A stretch of DNA of 64,000 nt from Eubacterium sp. (GTDB lineage: Bacteria; Bacillota; Clostridia; Lachnospirales; Lachnospiraceae), in contig JAETSX010000009.1 of NCBI GenBank assembly GCA_021769425.1, positions 1 through 64,000 on the forward strand. Direction: 5' to 3'. Under the pieces are notes generated by a model. The model was not told where the DNA came from. It did not search any database and was given only the letters and a program-made list of their open reading frames with translations. The position numbers were made by a program, and so were the translations under genes. This document shows positions 1 to 8,510 of the stretch, in pieces (the stretch's first letter is position 1; each line of letters opens with the position of its first letter).

Positions 1-118
1 GCGGTCGCCTTAGCGACATCATTCCCTTCGCACGAGTGCGCATCCGCGCGGAGCGTTTTTGTTTCATAGGAAAGCCGAATACTTCAGGCTTCACAGCAGC
101 AAAGTCTTTCCTATGAAA
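1..118. repeat. Dispersed repeat family R2 (partial, runs off the left edge)
   Basis: The block starting with GCGGTCGCCTTAGCGACATC, a small CGCACGAGTGCG dyad and a long inverted repeat (about 62-76 with 106-118) is shared in order with 62034-62132, where the matching text is GCGGCCGCCTTTGCGACATC, CTCGTGCGAG and a longer inverted repeat. The dyad arms differ in sequence between copies but keep the core CTATAGGAAA/TCATAGGAAA type. It sits between the riboswitch terminator and the unseen regulated gene. Confidence 0.7.
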
Positions 119-149
119 TAAAAAATCCGCTTATATAAAATAAGCGGAT
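119..149 (-). terminator. Riboswitch-controlled intrinsic terminator
   Basis: A perfect 10-bp stem (125-134 with 140-149, loop of 5) is followed on the minus strand by a run of T. It lies just downstream of the SAM-I aptamer, so it is its expression platform. Confidence 0.9.
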
Positions 150-173
150 CTGATTCCAAAAAAGATTATCAAA

Positions 174-275
174 TCCTCTTATTGTTCGATTACTCGCTCA
201 GGTTGGCACCTTCCGTAGAGGGGTTGCCGTGGCTTCACAGATCCTATGTATCTCCACCACTCTGAATAAGAGAAA
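174..275 (-). promoter_or_regulatory. SAM-I (S-box) riboswitch
   Basis: Read on the minus strand, this is an S-box leader. The outer P1 stem pairs 265-272 (CTCTTATT) with 176-183 (AATAAGAG). Between them are the conserved S-box blocks AGAGTGGTGGAG, TGTGAAGCCACGGCAACC and GGAAGGTGCCAAC. A rho-independent terminator follows at 125-149, so S-adenosylmethionine binding should stop transcription. The controlled gene reads leftward out of the window; it is presumably a methionine, cysteine or SAM synthesis or uptake gene, but it cannot be seen. Family assignment rests on recognised consensus segments plus the P1 pairing. Confidence 0.93.
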
Positions 276-475
276 TTAATAACCAATGAAACATCAGTAG
301 TTTCATCAGTACAACAATATTCGGTTTTTCAATCTTCTTTCATTCTAAGATACTACCTTTTTTTTATTCTGTCAAGCGCTGAATGCAAACTCCTATCTCA
401 AAGCGATTTTAAATGGATGTAACATATAACAAAACGGCTTGTCTGAACTGTTACAAACAAAAATTTCCAAAAAAT

Positions 476-516
476 CAACAAAGCTCCGGCTCTTCTGGAG
501 AGCCGGAGCTTTGTTG
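476..516 (-). terminator. Flagellin intrinsic terminator
   Basis: A perfect 17-bp stem (476-492 with 500-516, loop 493-499) lies 10 bp after the flagellin stop. On the minus strand it is followed by a T-run (complement of 469-475). It is a strong terminator, as expected for a highly expressed gene. Confidence 0.95.
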
Positions 517-526
517 ACAGTTATTA

Positions 527-3103
527 TTATCCAAGCAAGGACAATACGCCCTGTGTAGACTGGTTTGCCTGAGCCAGCATGGACTGTCCGGCCTGAGCCA
601 GAATGTTGTTCTTGCTGTACTCCACCATTTTCTTCGCCATATCCAAGTCGCGGATACGGGATTCTGCGGATGTGGTGTTCTCCACTACATTGTCCAGGTT
701 TGTGATGGTGTGCTCCAAACGGTTCTGCACAGCGCCCAATGCGCTTCTCTGTGCGGAAACCTTGGAGATTGCATCCTGGATTGCATCAATGGCATAAGTT
801 CCTGCAATGCCGGAAGGATCTGTCACATTCAATCCTTTGATTCCGAGGTAATCGGAGTTCATGGTCTCAATGTTCACCTGGATCTTGTTCGTCATGTCTG
901 CATCTGCGCCTACATGCAAATTAAAACTCAAGGTCTTAGCAACTTCTGTGGAACCTGTGGTGATGGTAAAGGTATTTGGGCCTCCTGCTTTTCCTGCGTT
1001 TTCTAATTCAGCAGCCTTTTCAGCGGAAACAACTGTGCTTCCGGCTGTATTGTCATCTGCTACAACTGCTGTTACAGCGTCGCCTGCAGCCGGGGTGAAT
1101 GTCACAGTCTTGCCTTCTGCAAACAATGCCTCATATGCTGCTGCCGCATCTGTTCCGCCCGGAACGGCAGCAGCATGGCCGGTTACATTATTTTCCTCTC
1201 TGTAATAAGCCTTTCCGTCTCCGCCTTTATAGATGTACACTGTGGTTGTGCCGTCGGATACGGAACCGACCGCTGTAGGAGCAGTGGCATTGGCTGTATT
1301 TGCCGGTGTAGCAGCTGCTGTATTCGCTGCATCAATTGCAGCATCAAGAGCAGATTTCGCATTCTCTGCCGTATCGCCAATGGTATACTCTGTTCCATCA
1401 ACCGTTACTTTTTCTCCTACCTTATAATCCTCAGCCGTCTTGGTTTCAACAGACTCTACTTTGGCAGTGCCCTTCGTATCGCCAATCTGGTTCGCTTTCA
1501 GAAGCTCTTCTTTTGCCAGTGCATACGCTTCTTTTGCAGTAATATCATTGTCGCCTTTCACTGCTGCATTAGAATATAATGTATCACCATTCTTTAATGC
1601 TTCTAAAATCTGTTCATCGGTCAATGCCTCTGTTCCTGCTGTTGCATACAAAGCCTTTGCTTCTGTTTCATAAGAAGCCTCAACTGGTTCTGTTGACGTA
1701 ATATCGCCAGCCGCAACAGCAGTATTTGCTATTTTCGTATTTGTTGTATCAATGGCTCCTGCTACATCGGCTGCAGTCTTAGTCATATCCTTTGCTGTGA
1801 TTACCAGGTTATCCTCGTCCAGGGATGCAGTATAATCTTTGCTGAAATCTGCATTTGCATTTAACGCAGCCACCAACGCATCTCCGTCGGCTGCTGCAGC
1901 GCCGTCGATGGCTGCTGCCATGTCTCCCACCTGAACAGCGCTCTGGTTGCTCGCCGTCCATCCTGATATGTCAAACTTTGCACTTGCGCCCGTTGCTTCC
2001 TTAAGTTCAACTTTTGCTGTAGTCTGGTTAAATTCTGCCCCCTTTGTTGTATACAGGGCATTCCCTTTCTCCAACTCTGCAAGCGCTTCCTCATCGCTCA
2101 GTTCTTTCGTCCCGTTTTCAGTATAAAGTTTTGTGCCTTCTGTTCTGCTGAAAGAAGCTTTCACTGGCTCTGTTGACGTAATATCGCCAGCCGCAACAGC
2201 AGCATTTGCTATTTTCGTATTTGTTGTATCAATGGCTCCTGCTACATCGGCTGCAGTCTTAGTCATATCCTTTGCTGTGATTACCAGGTTATCTCCGTCC
2301 AGGGACGCGGTATAATCTTTGCTGAAATCTGCATCTGCATTTAACGCAGTTACCAGGGCGTCTCCGTCGGCTGCTGCAGTGCCGTCAATGGCTGCTGCCA
2401 TGTCTCCCACCTGAACAGCGCTCTGGTTGCTCGCCGTCCATCCTGATATGTCAAACTTTGCACTTGCGCCTGCAGCGGCAGTATATGCATAATCCTTATC
2501 TGCAGCAGCGGCAGTCTGCTTGGCATCATCGATGATATTGTAAGAAATTCCCCCGATACTTACCTTATCCCCTGCAGAAAGCTCTTTCATAACAAAGGTG
2601 GCTGTGCCATTGCCGTTGTCAGTGAGAGTTCCTGCAAGACCTGCGTCATGGGCTTCCATACTGATAGTCTTTGTCCCTGTAGCGCCTTTCAGAAGATAAA
2701 TTTCATTGAACTTGGTGGTTTCTGCTACTCGGTCAATTTCTGTAGAAAGCTGGTCAATCTCCGCCTGAATGGCTTCCCGATCCGCTTCGCTGTTAGTTCC
2801 GTTGGCTGCCTGAGTTGCAAGCTCATTCATTCTCTGGAGCATGGAGTGCACTTCCGTTAAAGCTCCCTCTGCCGTCTGCACTGCCGATACACCGTCCTGT
2901 GCGTTGGTGGACGCACGGTCAAGGCCCCGAATCTGCTTGCGCATCTTTTCAGAAATAGTCAGACCCGCTGCATCGTCGGCTGCCCGGTTGATCCGGTATC
3001 CGGATGACAGTTTTTCCGATGATTTCGCCTGTGCGCTTGTAGTTACGCCCAGCATTCTGTTGGAATTCATTGCCGTTAAATTGTGTTGTACGATCATTGC
3101 CAT
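527..3103 (-). CDS. hag: Flagellin with large duplicated central insert
   Basis: Structural protein of the flagellar filament, secreted by the flagellar type III apparatus. The N-terminal D0/D1 region (about residues 1-150, with LSSGYRINRAADDAAGLTIS) and the C-terminal D1/D0 region (last 90 residues, ending MLAQANQSTQGVLSLLG) are typical. At 858 residues it is about three times the minimal flagellin. The extra length is an Ala/Thr/Asp-rich surface domain containing a 160-residue tandem duplication (DNA period exactly 480 bp; blocks near 1680-1990 and 2160-2470 almost identical). Start at 3103 has an AGGAGGT-like site at 3111-3116; the third codon is also Met. csrA lies upstream in the same direction with a 128-bp leader. 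Confidence 0.97.
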   Translation of the reverse strand: MAMIVQHNLTAMNSNRMLGVTTSAQAKSSEKLSSGYRINRAADDAAGLTISEKMRKQIRGLDRASTNAQDGVSAVQTAEGALTEVHSMLQRMNELATQAANGTNSEADREAIQAEIDQLSTEIDRVAETTKFNEIYLLKGATGTKTISMEAHDAGLAGTLTDNGNGTATFVMKELSAGDKVSIGGISYNIIDDAKQTAAAADKDYAYTAAAGASAKFDISGWTASNQSAVQVGDMAAAIDGTAAADGDALVTALNADADFSKDYTASLDGDNLVITAKDMTKTAADVAGAIDTTNTKIANAAVAAGDITSTEPVKASFSRTEGTKLYTENGTKELSDEEALAELEKGNALYTTKGAEFNQTTAKVELKEATGASAKFDISGWTASNQSAVQVGDMAAAIDGAAAADGDALVAALNANADFSKDYTASLDEDNLVITAKDMTKTAADVAGAIDTTNTKIANTAVAAGDITSTEPVEASYETEAKALYATAGTEALTDEQILEALKNGDTLYSNAAVKGDNDITAKEAYALAKEELLKANQIGDTKGTAKVESVETKTAEDYKVGEKVTVDGTEYTIGDTAENAKSALDAAIDAANTAAATPANTANATAPTAVGSVSDGTTTVYIYKGGDGKAYYREENNVTGHAAAVPGGTDAAAAYEALFAEGKTVTFTPAAGDAVTAVVADDNTAGSTVVSAEKAAELENAGKAGGPNTFTITTGSTEVAKTLSFNLHVGADADMTNKIQVNIETMNSDYLGIKGLNVTDPSGIAGTYAIDAIQDAISKVSAQRSALGAVQNRLEHTITNLDNVVENTTSAESRIRDLDMAKKMVEYSKNNILAQAGQSMLAQANQSTQGVLSLLG

Positions 3104-3133
3104 AATACTTACCTCCGTGTGTTTAATAGTTGT

Positions 3134-3158
3134 ATCCCGGAACTCCTTTTCTCGGGAT
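3134..3158 (-). promoter_or_regulatory. Putative CsrA-binding hairpin in flagellin leader
   Basis: On the minus strand ATCCCG (3158-3153) pairs with CGGGAT (3139-3134), leaving a 13-nt loop that contains AAGGAG. A second GGA lies in the Shine-Dalgarno at 3111-3116. A GGA in a hairpin loop plus one in the ribosome site is the known arrangement for CsrA repression of hag in Bacillus. Binding here is inferred. Confidence 0.6.
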
Positions 3159-3231
3159 TGTTAGTTGCTCTATAATCAACGAGAATATGAATATTCCCGA
3201 AAATTATCCTGTCAAGGTTTTGAACAGTTCC

Positions 3232-3546
3232 TTAGGCTTCCCCGTATTTTTTCAGGGAATTTTCTGTAAGCTCAGCCTTTTTCGCTTTTCGGCGCTCCTC
3301 CATCAGGATCTCTTTGATCTTCGCCTTGGCCTCCTGAGATAATTCCCGCTCCCTATAATGACGAACCTCATTGCCGGGCTCCGCCGCCATTCCATACTTT
3401 TCCAGGGCTGTACTTCTGGCGATATTTACAGATTTGGGAGCATCCACCAATAAATGCCCGTTATTGCCGCTTCCGCCGGTGTAGACAACTTTGATTCCGT
3501 CACCGATAAGCAGGTACTCTCCGGCTTTTAATGTAAGTTTCAGCAT
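3232..3546 (-). CDS. csrA: CsrA-family RNA-binding translational regulator
   Basis: Small RNA-binding protein that blocks translation of target mRNAs at GGA motifs; in Gram-positive bacteria the main target is flagellin. The N-terminal 50 residues fit the CsrA fold: MLKLTLKAGEYLLIGDGI resembles the canonical MLxLxRKxGExxxIGD, and HLLVDAPKSVNIARS matches the binding strand with its VDAP(K) and arginine. It is 104 residues, longer than the usual 60-75, with a charged helical tail rich in Lys/Glu. GGGAGGT precedes the ATG. The gene directly precedes flagellin in the same orientation. Its own leader contains several AGGAA/CAGGAAG motifs, which would allow autoregulation. fliW, the usual antagonist, is not in the window. 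Confidence 0.85.
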   Translation of the reverse strand: MLKLTLKAGEYLLIGDGIKVVYTGGSGNNGHLLVDAPKSVNIARSTALEKYGMAAEPGNEVRHYRERELSQEAKAKIKEILMEERRKAKKAELTENSLKKYGEA

Positions 3547-3632
3547 ATTTGCAACCTCCCTGTTTCCTGCCGCCGATAAAAAGGGGCTGTGCGCTCTTCC
3601 TGCAGATTATTCCTACTTTATTCAACCAGGTA

Positions 3633-3664
3633 GGATGCAACAGTTTTACTAAATTGTTGCATCC
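3633..3664. repeat. Inverted repeat upstream of csrA
   Basis: GGATGCAAC and GTTGCATCC form a dyad around a 14-nt loop. The loop and stem core (on the minus strand ATGCAACAATTTAGTAA...TGTTGCAT) are nearly identical to the hairpin at 3767-3816 in the opposite orientation, so the two are copies of one element. Confidence 0.7.
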
Positions 3665-3732
3665 GTTCCAAAAGCCGCCAAAATCAAAGGATTCCAAACT
3701 TATTATCTTTTCTATTTTTTTAAATAAGGGGG

Positions 3733-3759
3733 TTAAGTAATGGCCAGAACAGCCGATAA
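3733..3759 (+). promoter_or_regulatory. Candidate sigma-28 (SigD) flagellar-class promoter
   Basis: TTAA (3733-3736), a 15-base spacer and GCCGATAA (3752-3759) match the flagellar sigma consensus TAAA-N15-GCCGATAA closely. It points right, toward the HD-GYP gene, but transcription would begin essentially at the hairpin 3767-3816. Confidence 0.55.
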
Positions 3760-3766
3760 TATAGGT

Positions 3767-3820
3767 ATGACAGAAAAATGCAACAATTTAGTAAGAATGT
3801 TGCATTTTTCTGTCATTTTT
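3767..3820 (+). terminator. Long hairpin with U-run (terminator or small RNA)
   Basis: A perfect 18-bp stem (3767-3784 with 3799-3816) and 14-nt loop are followed on the plus strand by TTTTTATT. It looks like an intrinsic terminator, yet no plus-strand gene ends just before it. It starts about 8 nt after the candidate SigD -10, so a short hairpin RNA is possible. Confidence 0.6.
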
Positions 3821-3979
3821 ATTAAGAAGCATATTCCTGTCACAGAGACGGATACTCCCAAACTCTCATCCATATCCAAATATGGGATATTTACTTCAAA
3901 ACATAGCTGAAAAATATTTTTTTGCGTAATGAATTTCATCATTTCCTGAAAGTGCAAAATGCAAAAATGTTATTTTTTC

Positions 3980-4008
3980 TTGACAAATACTTCCTTTATT
4001 TTTATACT
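3980..4008 (+). promoter_or_regulatory. Sigma-A promoter of the HD-GYP gene
   Basis: TTGACA at 3980-3985 and TATACT at 4003-4008, with a 17-bp spacer. Immediately downstream, AAGTGA...TCACTT (4019-4038) is an inverted repeat overlapping the likely start of transcription and could be an operator. Confidence 0.85.
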
Positions 4009-4068
4009 TAGTCTATTGAAAGTGAGTAAATATTCACTTCAAATAAACTACAACAGGGGGAAAAATGA

Positions 4069-5202
4069 ATGAAGAAATGTTCTATTGGGGAATTACGCCC
4101 CGGCATAAAGATTGCAGAGGCAGTTTTCACCAGCAAAGGACAGATGATTATGGAGGCCGGAACTATCCTGACCTCTGAATTAATTTCCAGACTGACCTTT
4201 TATGGAATCAGCATGGTTTCCATAGAAACTCCCGGCGGCGCAGCGGAAGTTCCCCAACCAGAACGGGAAAAACAGCCGGAAGCGGCATCCAATGTTCCCA
4301 GCCGAAGCCGGGCAGTTAACCCGTCTTACGCGCAAAAAGTGAAGTCCCAACCGGAATTTATGGCATATCAGATTGAATATCAGAAAGAAGTCAATTCCAT
4401 CCGAATCATTTTTGACACCATAATCAACCACCCGGAAGTTTCCATTAATATCCGCCAGATTCTGGACGATTGCTCCAAGCTGGCCAGCTTAAACAATACC
4501 ACGGTGGATTTCTTTGACCGGCTGCATAATATGCGCCTGGATGAAGACAGCGTTTATTCCCACTGTCTGAATGTGGCCCTGATAGCCCGCCAAATGGGAA
4601 AATGGCTCCGCTTTACTCATGAGGAACTGGATGTGCTGACCTTATGCGGATTATTCCACGATATTGGAAAAATACAGATTCCGGAAGAAATTTTAAATAA
4701 ACCCGGCAAATACACGGAGGAAGAATTTGCGCTCATCCGGCAGCATCCGCTGGCCGGTTATAACTTCTTAAAAAATCTTCCTGCAGACGAACGGATCAAA
4801 AAGGCCGCCCTTTTGCATCATGAACGCAGTGACGGCTCCGGATATCCCCAGAAATTAAAAGCAGGGCAGATTGATGACTTTGCAGAAATCATTGCCATTG
4901 CCGATGTATATGACGCCATGACTGCCGCCCGTTCCTATCGCTCGCCCCTGTGCCCCTTCCAGGCCATTGATATGTTTGAAAGAGACGGCCTGCAGCTCTA
5001 CAGCCCCAAATATATACTGACTTTCCTCAACCGGATTGCAAACACATATCAGAATAACCGGGTACTGCTGAACAACGGCCAAAGCGCGAATGTTGTAATG
5101 ATCAACTCCAAGAGCCTGACCCGGCCCATGATTCAGTTAGACAATGGCTCCGTGGTGGATATGCTGAACCTGCCGGAATGGGAAATTATAAAAATTATAT
5201 AA
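4069..5202 (+). CDS. HD-GYP domain protein, probable c-di-GMP phosphodiesterase
   Basis: Predicted to hydrolyse the second messenger cyclic di-GMP, which switches cells between motility and adhesion. The N-terminal ~60 residues resemble the small beta domain often preceding HD-GYP modules. The catalytic part (about 130-330) shows the HD metal dyad in CGLFHDIGKIQIP, the HHERSDGSGYPQKL stretch carrying the GYP motif, and IADVYDAMTAARSYR, all family signatures. No receiver domain or membrane segment is visible, so it is cytosolic. GGGGG at 4056-4060 precedes ATG 4069; an out-of-frame ATG lies at 4065. It is transcribed away from csrA-flagellin, a setting that fits motility control. Confidence 0.9.
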   Translation: MKKCSIGELRPGIKIAEAVFTSKGQMIMEAGTILTSELISRLTFYGISMVSIETPGGAAEVPQPEREKQPEAASNVPSRSRAVNPSYAQKVKSQPEFMAYQIEYQKEVNSIRIIFDTIINHPEVSINIRQILDDCSKLASLNNTTVDFFDRLHNMRLDEDSVYSHCLNVALIARQMGKWLRFTHEELDVLTLCGLFHDIGKIQIPEEILNKPGKYTEEEFALIRQHPLAGYNFLKNLPADERIKKAALLHHERSDGSGYPQKLKAGQIDDFAEIIAIADVYDAMTAARSYRSPLCPFQAIDMFERDGLQLYSPKYILTFLNRIANTYQNNRVLLNNGQSANVVMINSKSLTRPMIQLDNGSVVDMLNLPEWEIIKII

Positions 5203-5389
5203 TCTTAATTACTTGGAGATACAGACGGAAATATAAACAGCTGCATCCTGTACTCTCCATGTTCCAAAACATAACGCATGAATTTTACCAATACACAGAC
5301 CTTTTGGGAGTTTCCTTCCTTCACACAGAAACGCTGTCCGATCTGGATGAGGAAGGCAGTTCTCAAAAGGCAGTAAGTACGACAAATAT

Positions 5390-6682
5390 CTAACTAACTT
5401 TAAACTGGAATTTCTGAATCTCTTTTTCAGAGCTGACCCGCTGAATCTGGGCGCCCAGCCCTTCCAGTTTCTCTTCAAAGGCTTCATATCCCCGCTGGAT
5501 ATAGTGAATATCATCCACAATGGTAACTCCCTCTGCGGAAAGCCCCGCAATTACCAAAGCTGCTCCTGCTCTCAAATCCGGTGCGCTGACTCTTGCGCCG
5601 GTATATCCTTTCACGCCGTTGATAATGGCGATATTGCTCTCTACCTTAATATCTGCCCCCATGCGGGTCAGTTCATCCACATATTTAAAACGGTTTTCAA
5701 AGATGCTCTCTGTCACAGTACTGGTTCCCTGGGCTATTCCCAACACCACAGACATCTGAGGCTGCATATCGGTGGGAAATCCCGGATATGGCAGTGTGGT
5801 AACCTGCGTATGCCGCAGGGGCTTCGATGCCACTACACGGACAGCGTCATCAAATTCTTCCACTTCACAACCGGCTTCCAACAGTTTGGCAGTTGTGGCT
5901 TCCAAATGCTTCGGAATCACATTTTTCACCGTAACATCCCCTTTGGTGGCCGCTGCCGCAAACATAAAGGTTCCCGCTTCAATCTGATCCGGAATCACGG
6001 AATACTCTGTTCTGTGAAGCTTCTCCACCCCTACAATCCGGATCACATCGGTTCCGGCGCCGCGGATATTGGCTCCCATACTGTTGAGAAAATTGGCCAC
6101 ATCCACCACATGAGGCTCTTTTGCGGAATTCTCTATGGTAGTTTTCCCTTCTGCCATGGCAGCTGCCATCATAATATTAATGGTAGCCCCCACCGATACC
6201 TTATCCAGATAAATATGGCTTCCCTTCAAATGCTCTGCTTCCGCCGCAACTGCTCCGTTTCGGATCTCCACATGGGCTCCCAGAGCGCGGAAGCCCTTAA
6301 TATGCAAATCCATGGGACGGCTTCCGATATTGCAGCCGCCGGGAAGGGTCACTTCCGCCCTTTTATACTTTCCAAGCATCGCACCCAGAAGATAATAAGA
6401 AGCTCTTATTTTCTTCATGGAATCATAGTCCACCGGAATATCCTTCACAAAAGAACCATTGATCTTAACGGTATGAGCATCCACTCTGTCGATTCTGGCC
6501 CCAATATCTCCCATGGCCTGAAGCAGTGCGTTGATATCTCTGACATCGGGTAAATTATCTATTGTTACGGTTTCATCCGTCATAATGGCTGCTGCCAGAA
6601 TTGCCAGCGCCGCGTTTTTGGCGCCGCTGATTTCCACTTCGCCTACTAACGGATTACCTCCTCTGATTACATACTGTTCCAT
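5390..6682 (-). CDS. murA: UDP-N-acetylglucosamine 1-carboxyvinyltransferase
   Basis: First committed step of peptidoglycan synthesis: transfers enolpyruvate from PEP to UDP-GlcNAc in the cytosol. The 430-residue length is standard. Visible signatures are ISGAKNAALAILAAA near the N-terminus, the catalytic loop PGGCNIGSRPMDLHIKGFRALG with the reactive cysteine that fosfomycin alkylates, and YPGFPTDMQPQMSVVLGIAQG. AGAGGTG precedes the ATG. murF and ddl lie further right on the same strand, separated by a lipoprotein gene and the oppositely directed plsC, so this is a loose envelope cluster and not a single operon. Confidence 0.97.
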   Translation of the reverse strand: MEQYVIRGGNPLVGEVEISGAKNAALAILAAAIMTDETVTIDNLPDVRDINALLQAMGDIGARIDRVDAHTVKINGSFVKDIPVDYDSMKKIRASYYLLGAMLGKYKRAEVTLPGGCNIGSRPMDLHIKGFRALGAHVEIRNGAVAAEAEHLKGSHIYLDKVSVGATINIMMAAAMAEGKTTIENSAKEPHVVDVANFLNSMGANIRGAGTDVIRIVGVEKLHRTEYSVIPDQIEAGTFMFAAAATKGDVTVKNVIPKHLEATTAKLLEAGCEVEEFDDAVRVVASKPLRHTQVTTLPYPGFPTDMQPQMSVVLGIAQGTSTVTESIFENRFKYVDELTRMGADIKVESNIAIINGVKGYTGARVSAPDLRAGAALVIAGLSAEGVTIVDDIHYIQRGYEAFEEKLEGLGAQIQRVSSEKEIQKFQFKVS

Positions 6683-7189
6683 ATCGCACCTCTATGCTAT
6701 ATATTTCGTACAAGAAGTTATTATAGTAACATTCTTTTCTCTTTGTCAAGTTTGAAAAATCTTTATGTACTATTATAACACACTTTGTCGATTTGTAAAT
6801 CTATACTGTTTCTTCCATTATCTTTTACAATTCCGTCTATCTTATTTTATGTGGGATTCTGCCATCTGTGCATGGCCCCGAAAAAGTATTTTGTGCAAAT
6901 ACCATAAAAATCCCCGGAAAAACTGTCTGTCTTCTATCTGATTATCATTGTTTTTAGTATGGACGATTCCCTTTGAAATCATTCGTTCTTTTTTATTCTC
7001 TCTGCTGCCTGTCCCAATTCAGGCAAAACAAATTTTGACATAAGGAAACAGAAATCATTTCCGCTTTATAACTTCATCATTCCAAAGCCGGAAAATAATT
7101 TCTGTTTCTTATCTTACCACATTCATTGCAAAATTCCTACTGTTTTTTATTCTGATGTTCTGTTTTCCATATTCGAAAGAATCGTTTTA
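6683..7189. other. Intergenic region without recognised gene
   Basis: AT-rich stretch between the murA start and the prcB-like stop. The only clear structure is an inverted repeat at about 7042-7112 (AAACAGAAATCATTTCCG against CGGAAAATAATTTCTGTTT) that may end transcription of the gene to its right; it lacks a convincing T-run. The murA promoter should lie in the part nearest 6720-6800 but no clear boxes were identified. Confidence 0.6.
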
Positions 7190-7627
7190 TTATTCAAATA
7201 CCACATTTTTCTCCAGATATTTCGTCCTAATTACAATATATGGATAGGATTTGGCCTGATTGATCTTTTCCCCTTTGGACGGACCGATCAATGTAGTGTC
7301 AAAATATACGGCATTTTTCGTCAGATAGCAGTCATTGACTGCAATGCTGTAACCGCCGGTTTCCTGAACTCCATACCCTGCGGCAATATACAGATATTCC
7401 TTATCGGTGTAAGTCAGTTTAAATATTGTCTCCTTCTTCTCCTCAATAACGGCCAGAAATTCCTCCGGAATCTCTTTTTCCTCCAGAATTTCATAAGATA
7501 AATCCTTTAATTTTTTGGTATCCGTCTCCTCCAATCCGCACCCCTGGAAAATACAGGCGCAGACAACCACCACCAGAGCGATTCCATACATTACCATTCC
7601 ACGATACCACTGATTCTGTTTTTCCAT
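7190..7627 (-). CDS. PrcB-like lipoprotein
   Basis: Small secreted lipoprotein. Residues 10-30 form a hydrophobic signal ending in a lipobox (CIFQGC), so the mature protein should be anchored by Cys. The rest resembles the PrcB C-terminal domain family: an EEFLAVIEEKKE helix, a GYGVQETGGYSI glycine-rich turn and a terminal SYPYIVIRTKYLEKNVVFE strand pair. PrcB was described as an accessory of a dentilisin-type protease complex in Treponema; the role in Clostridia is unknown. AGGGAA sits 7 bases before the ATG at 7627, so that start is preferred over the Met two codons upstream. It appears to be a single-gene unit. Confidence 0.7.
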   Translation of the reverse strand: MEKQNQWYRGMVMYGIALVVVVCACIFQGCGLEETDTKKLKDLSYEILEEKEIPEEFLAVIEEKKETIFKLTYTDKEYLYIAAGYGVQETGGYSIAVNDCYLTKNAVYFDTTLIGPSKGEKINQAKSYPYIVIRTKYLEKNVVFE

Positions 7628-7754
7628 GTTCATGTTCCCTGATTTTTTTACATTCTTCCTGAATTCTATGAAAAAATTCTTCTATTTATGATTGTATTTC
7701 CCCTTTTCAGTCTGTATAATATAACAAGTGAACATTTATTACGAGGTAAAATAT

Positions 7755-8510
7755 ATGATACGAATAATTTTAGTGGCCGTTTTTCTGATTTCTTTTTTGA
7801 TTCTTTCAATTCCCATTCTGCTGATAGAACGGGTAATAAAAAAATTCAATCCTTATGCAGCGGATATCAGCAGCCTTCGGATTGTCCAATGGGCTTTTCG
7901 AGTGGTGCTTAAGCTGGCTGGCACGAAAATCACTGTAATTGGGGAAGAGCATGTGCCGAAAGATCAGGCCGTCCTCTACATTCCCAACCATCTCAGCTAT
8001 TTTGACATCGTAATCACTTATTCCAGATGCCCCGGACTTACCGGCTACATTGCCAAAGACACGATGCTGCGCTATCCCCTGCTTTCCAACTGGATGAAAC
8101 ATCTGTACTGCCTTTTTCTGGATCGGGAAGATATGAAAGCAGGACTGAAAATGGTTCTGACTGGAATCGACCAGATTAAAAGGGGAATCTCCGTATGCAT
8201 TTTCCCTGAGGGCACAAGAAATCCCCACCCCGAGAACGGGATGCTGCCTTTTAAGGAAGGAAGCCTGAAAATGGCGGAAAAAACCGGATGCCCCATTATT
8301 CCCATTGCCATTACCAACACCAACAATATTTTTGAAAGCCACATCCCCTGGATTAAAAAATGCGATGTGATTGTGGAATACGGGGAGCCGATTCTGATAA
8401 AAGAACTGGATAAAGAACAGCGGAAATTCTCCGGCGCCTATACCCAGTCCAAAATTGAAGAAATGTTAGAAAAGCATAAGGCTATGATGCAGAATGAAAC
8501 TTCTCTCTGA
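7755..8510 (+). CDS. plsC: 1-acyl-sn-glycerol-3-phosphate acyltransferase
   Basis: Transfers the second acyl chain to lysophosphatidate, making phosphatidate for membrane phospholipids. A hydrophobic N-terminal helix (about residues 2-25) anchors it at the membrane. The acyltransferase motifs are present: PNHLSYFDI (NHxxxxD catalytic pair) and IFPEGTRNPH (acyl acceptor site), plus the later IIPIAITNTN block. Start 7755 is chosen because GAGGT lies 7 bases upstream; an ATG 27 bases earlier has no ribosome site. The 3' end overlaps the end of murF on the other strand by 29 bp. Confidence 0.93.
   Translation: MIRIILVAVFLISFLILSIPILLIERVIKKFNPYAADISSLRIVQWAFRVVLKLAGTKITVIGEEHVPKDQAVLYIPNHLSYFDIVITYSRCPGLTGYIAKDTMLRYPLLSNWMKHLYCLFLDREDMKAGLKMVLTGIDQIKRGISVCIFPEGTRNPHPENGMLPFKEGSLKMAEKTGCPIIPIAITNTNNIFESHIPWIKKCDVIVEYGEPILIKELDKEQRKFSGAYTQSKIEEMLEKHKAMMQNETSL

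Noticed and set aside
5504-6553. 349-codon plus-strand frame opposite murA
   Set aside because: murA on the other strand is unmistakable; the shadow frame has no start signal or family features.
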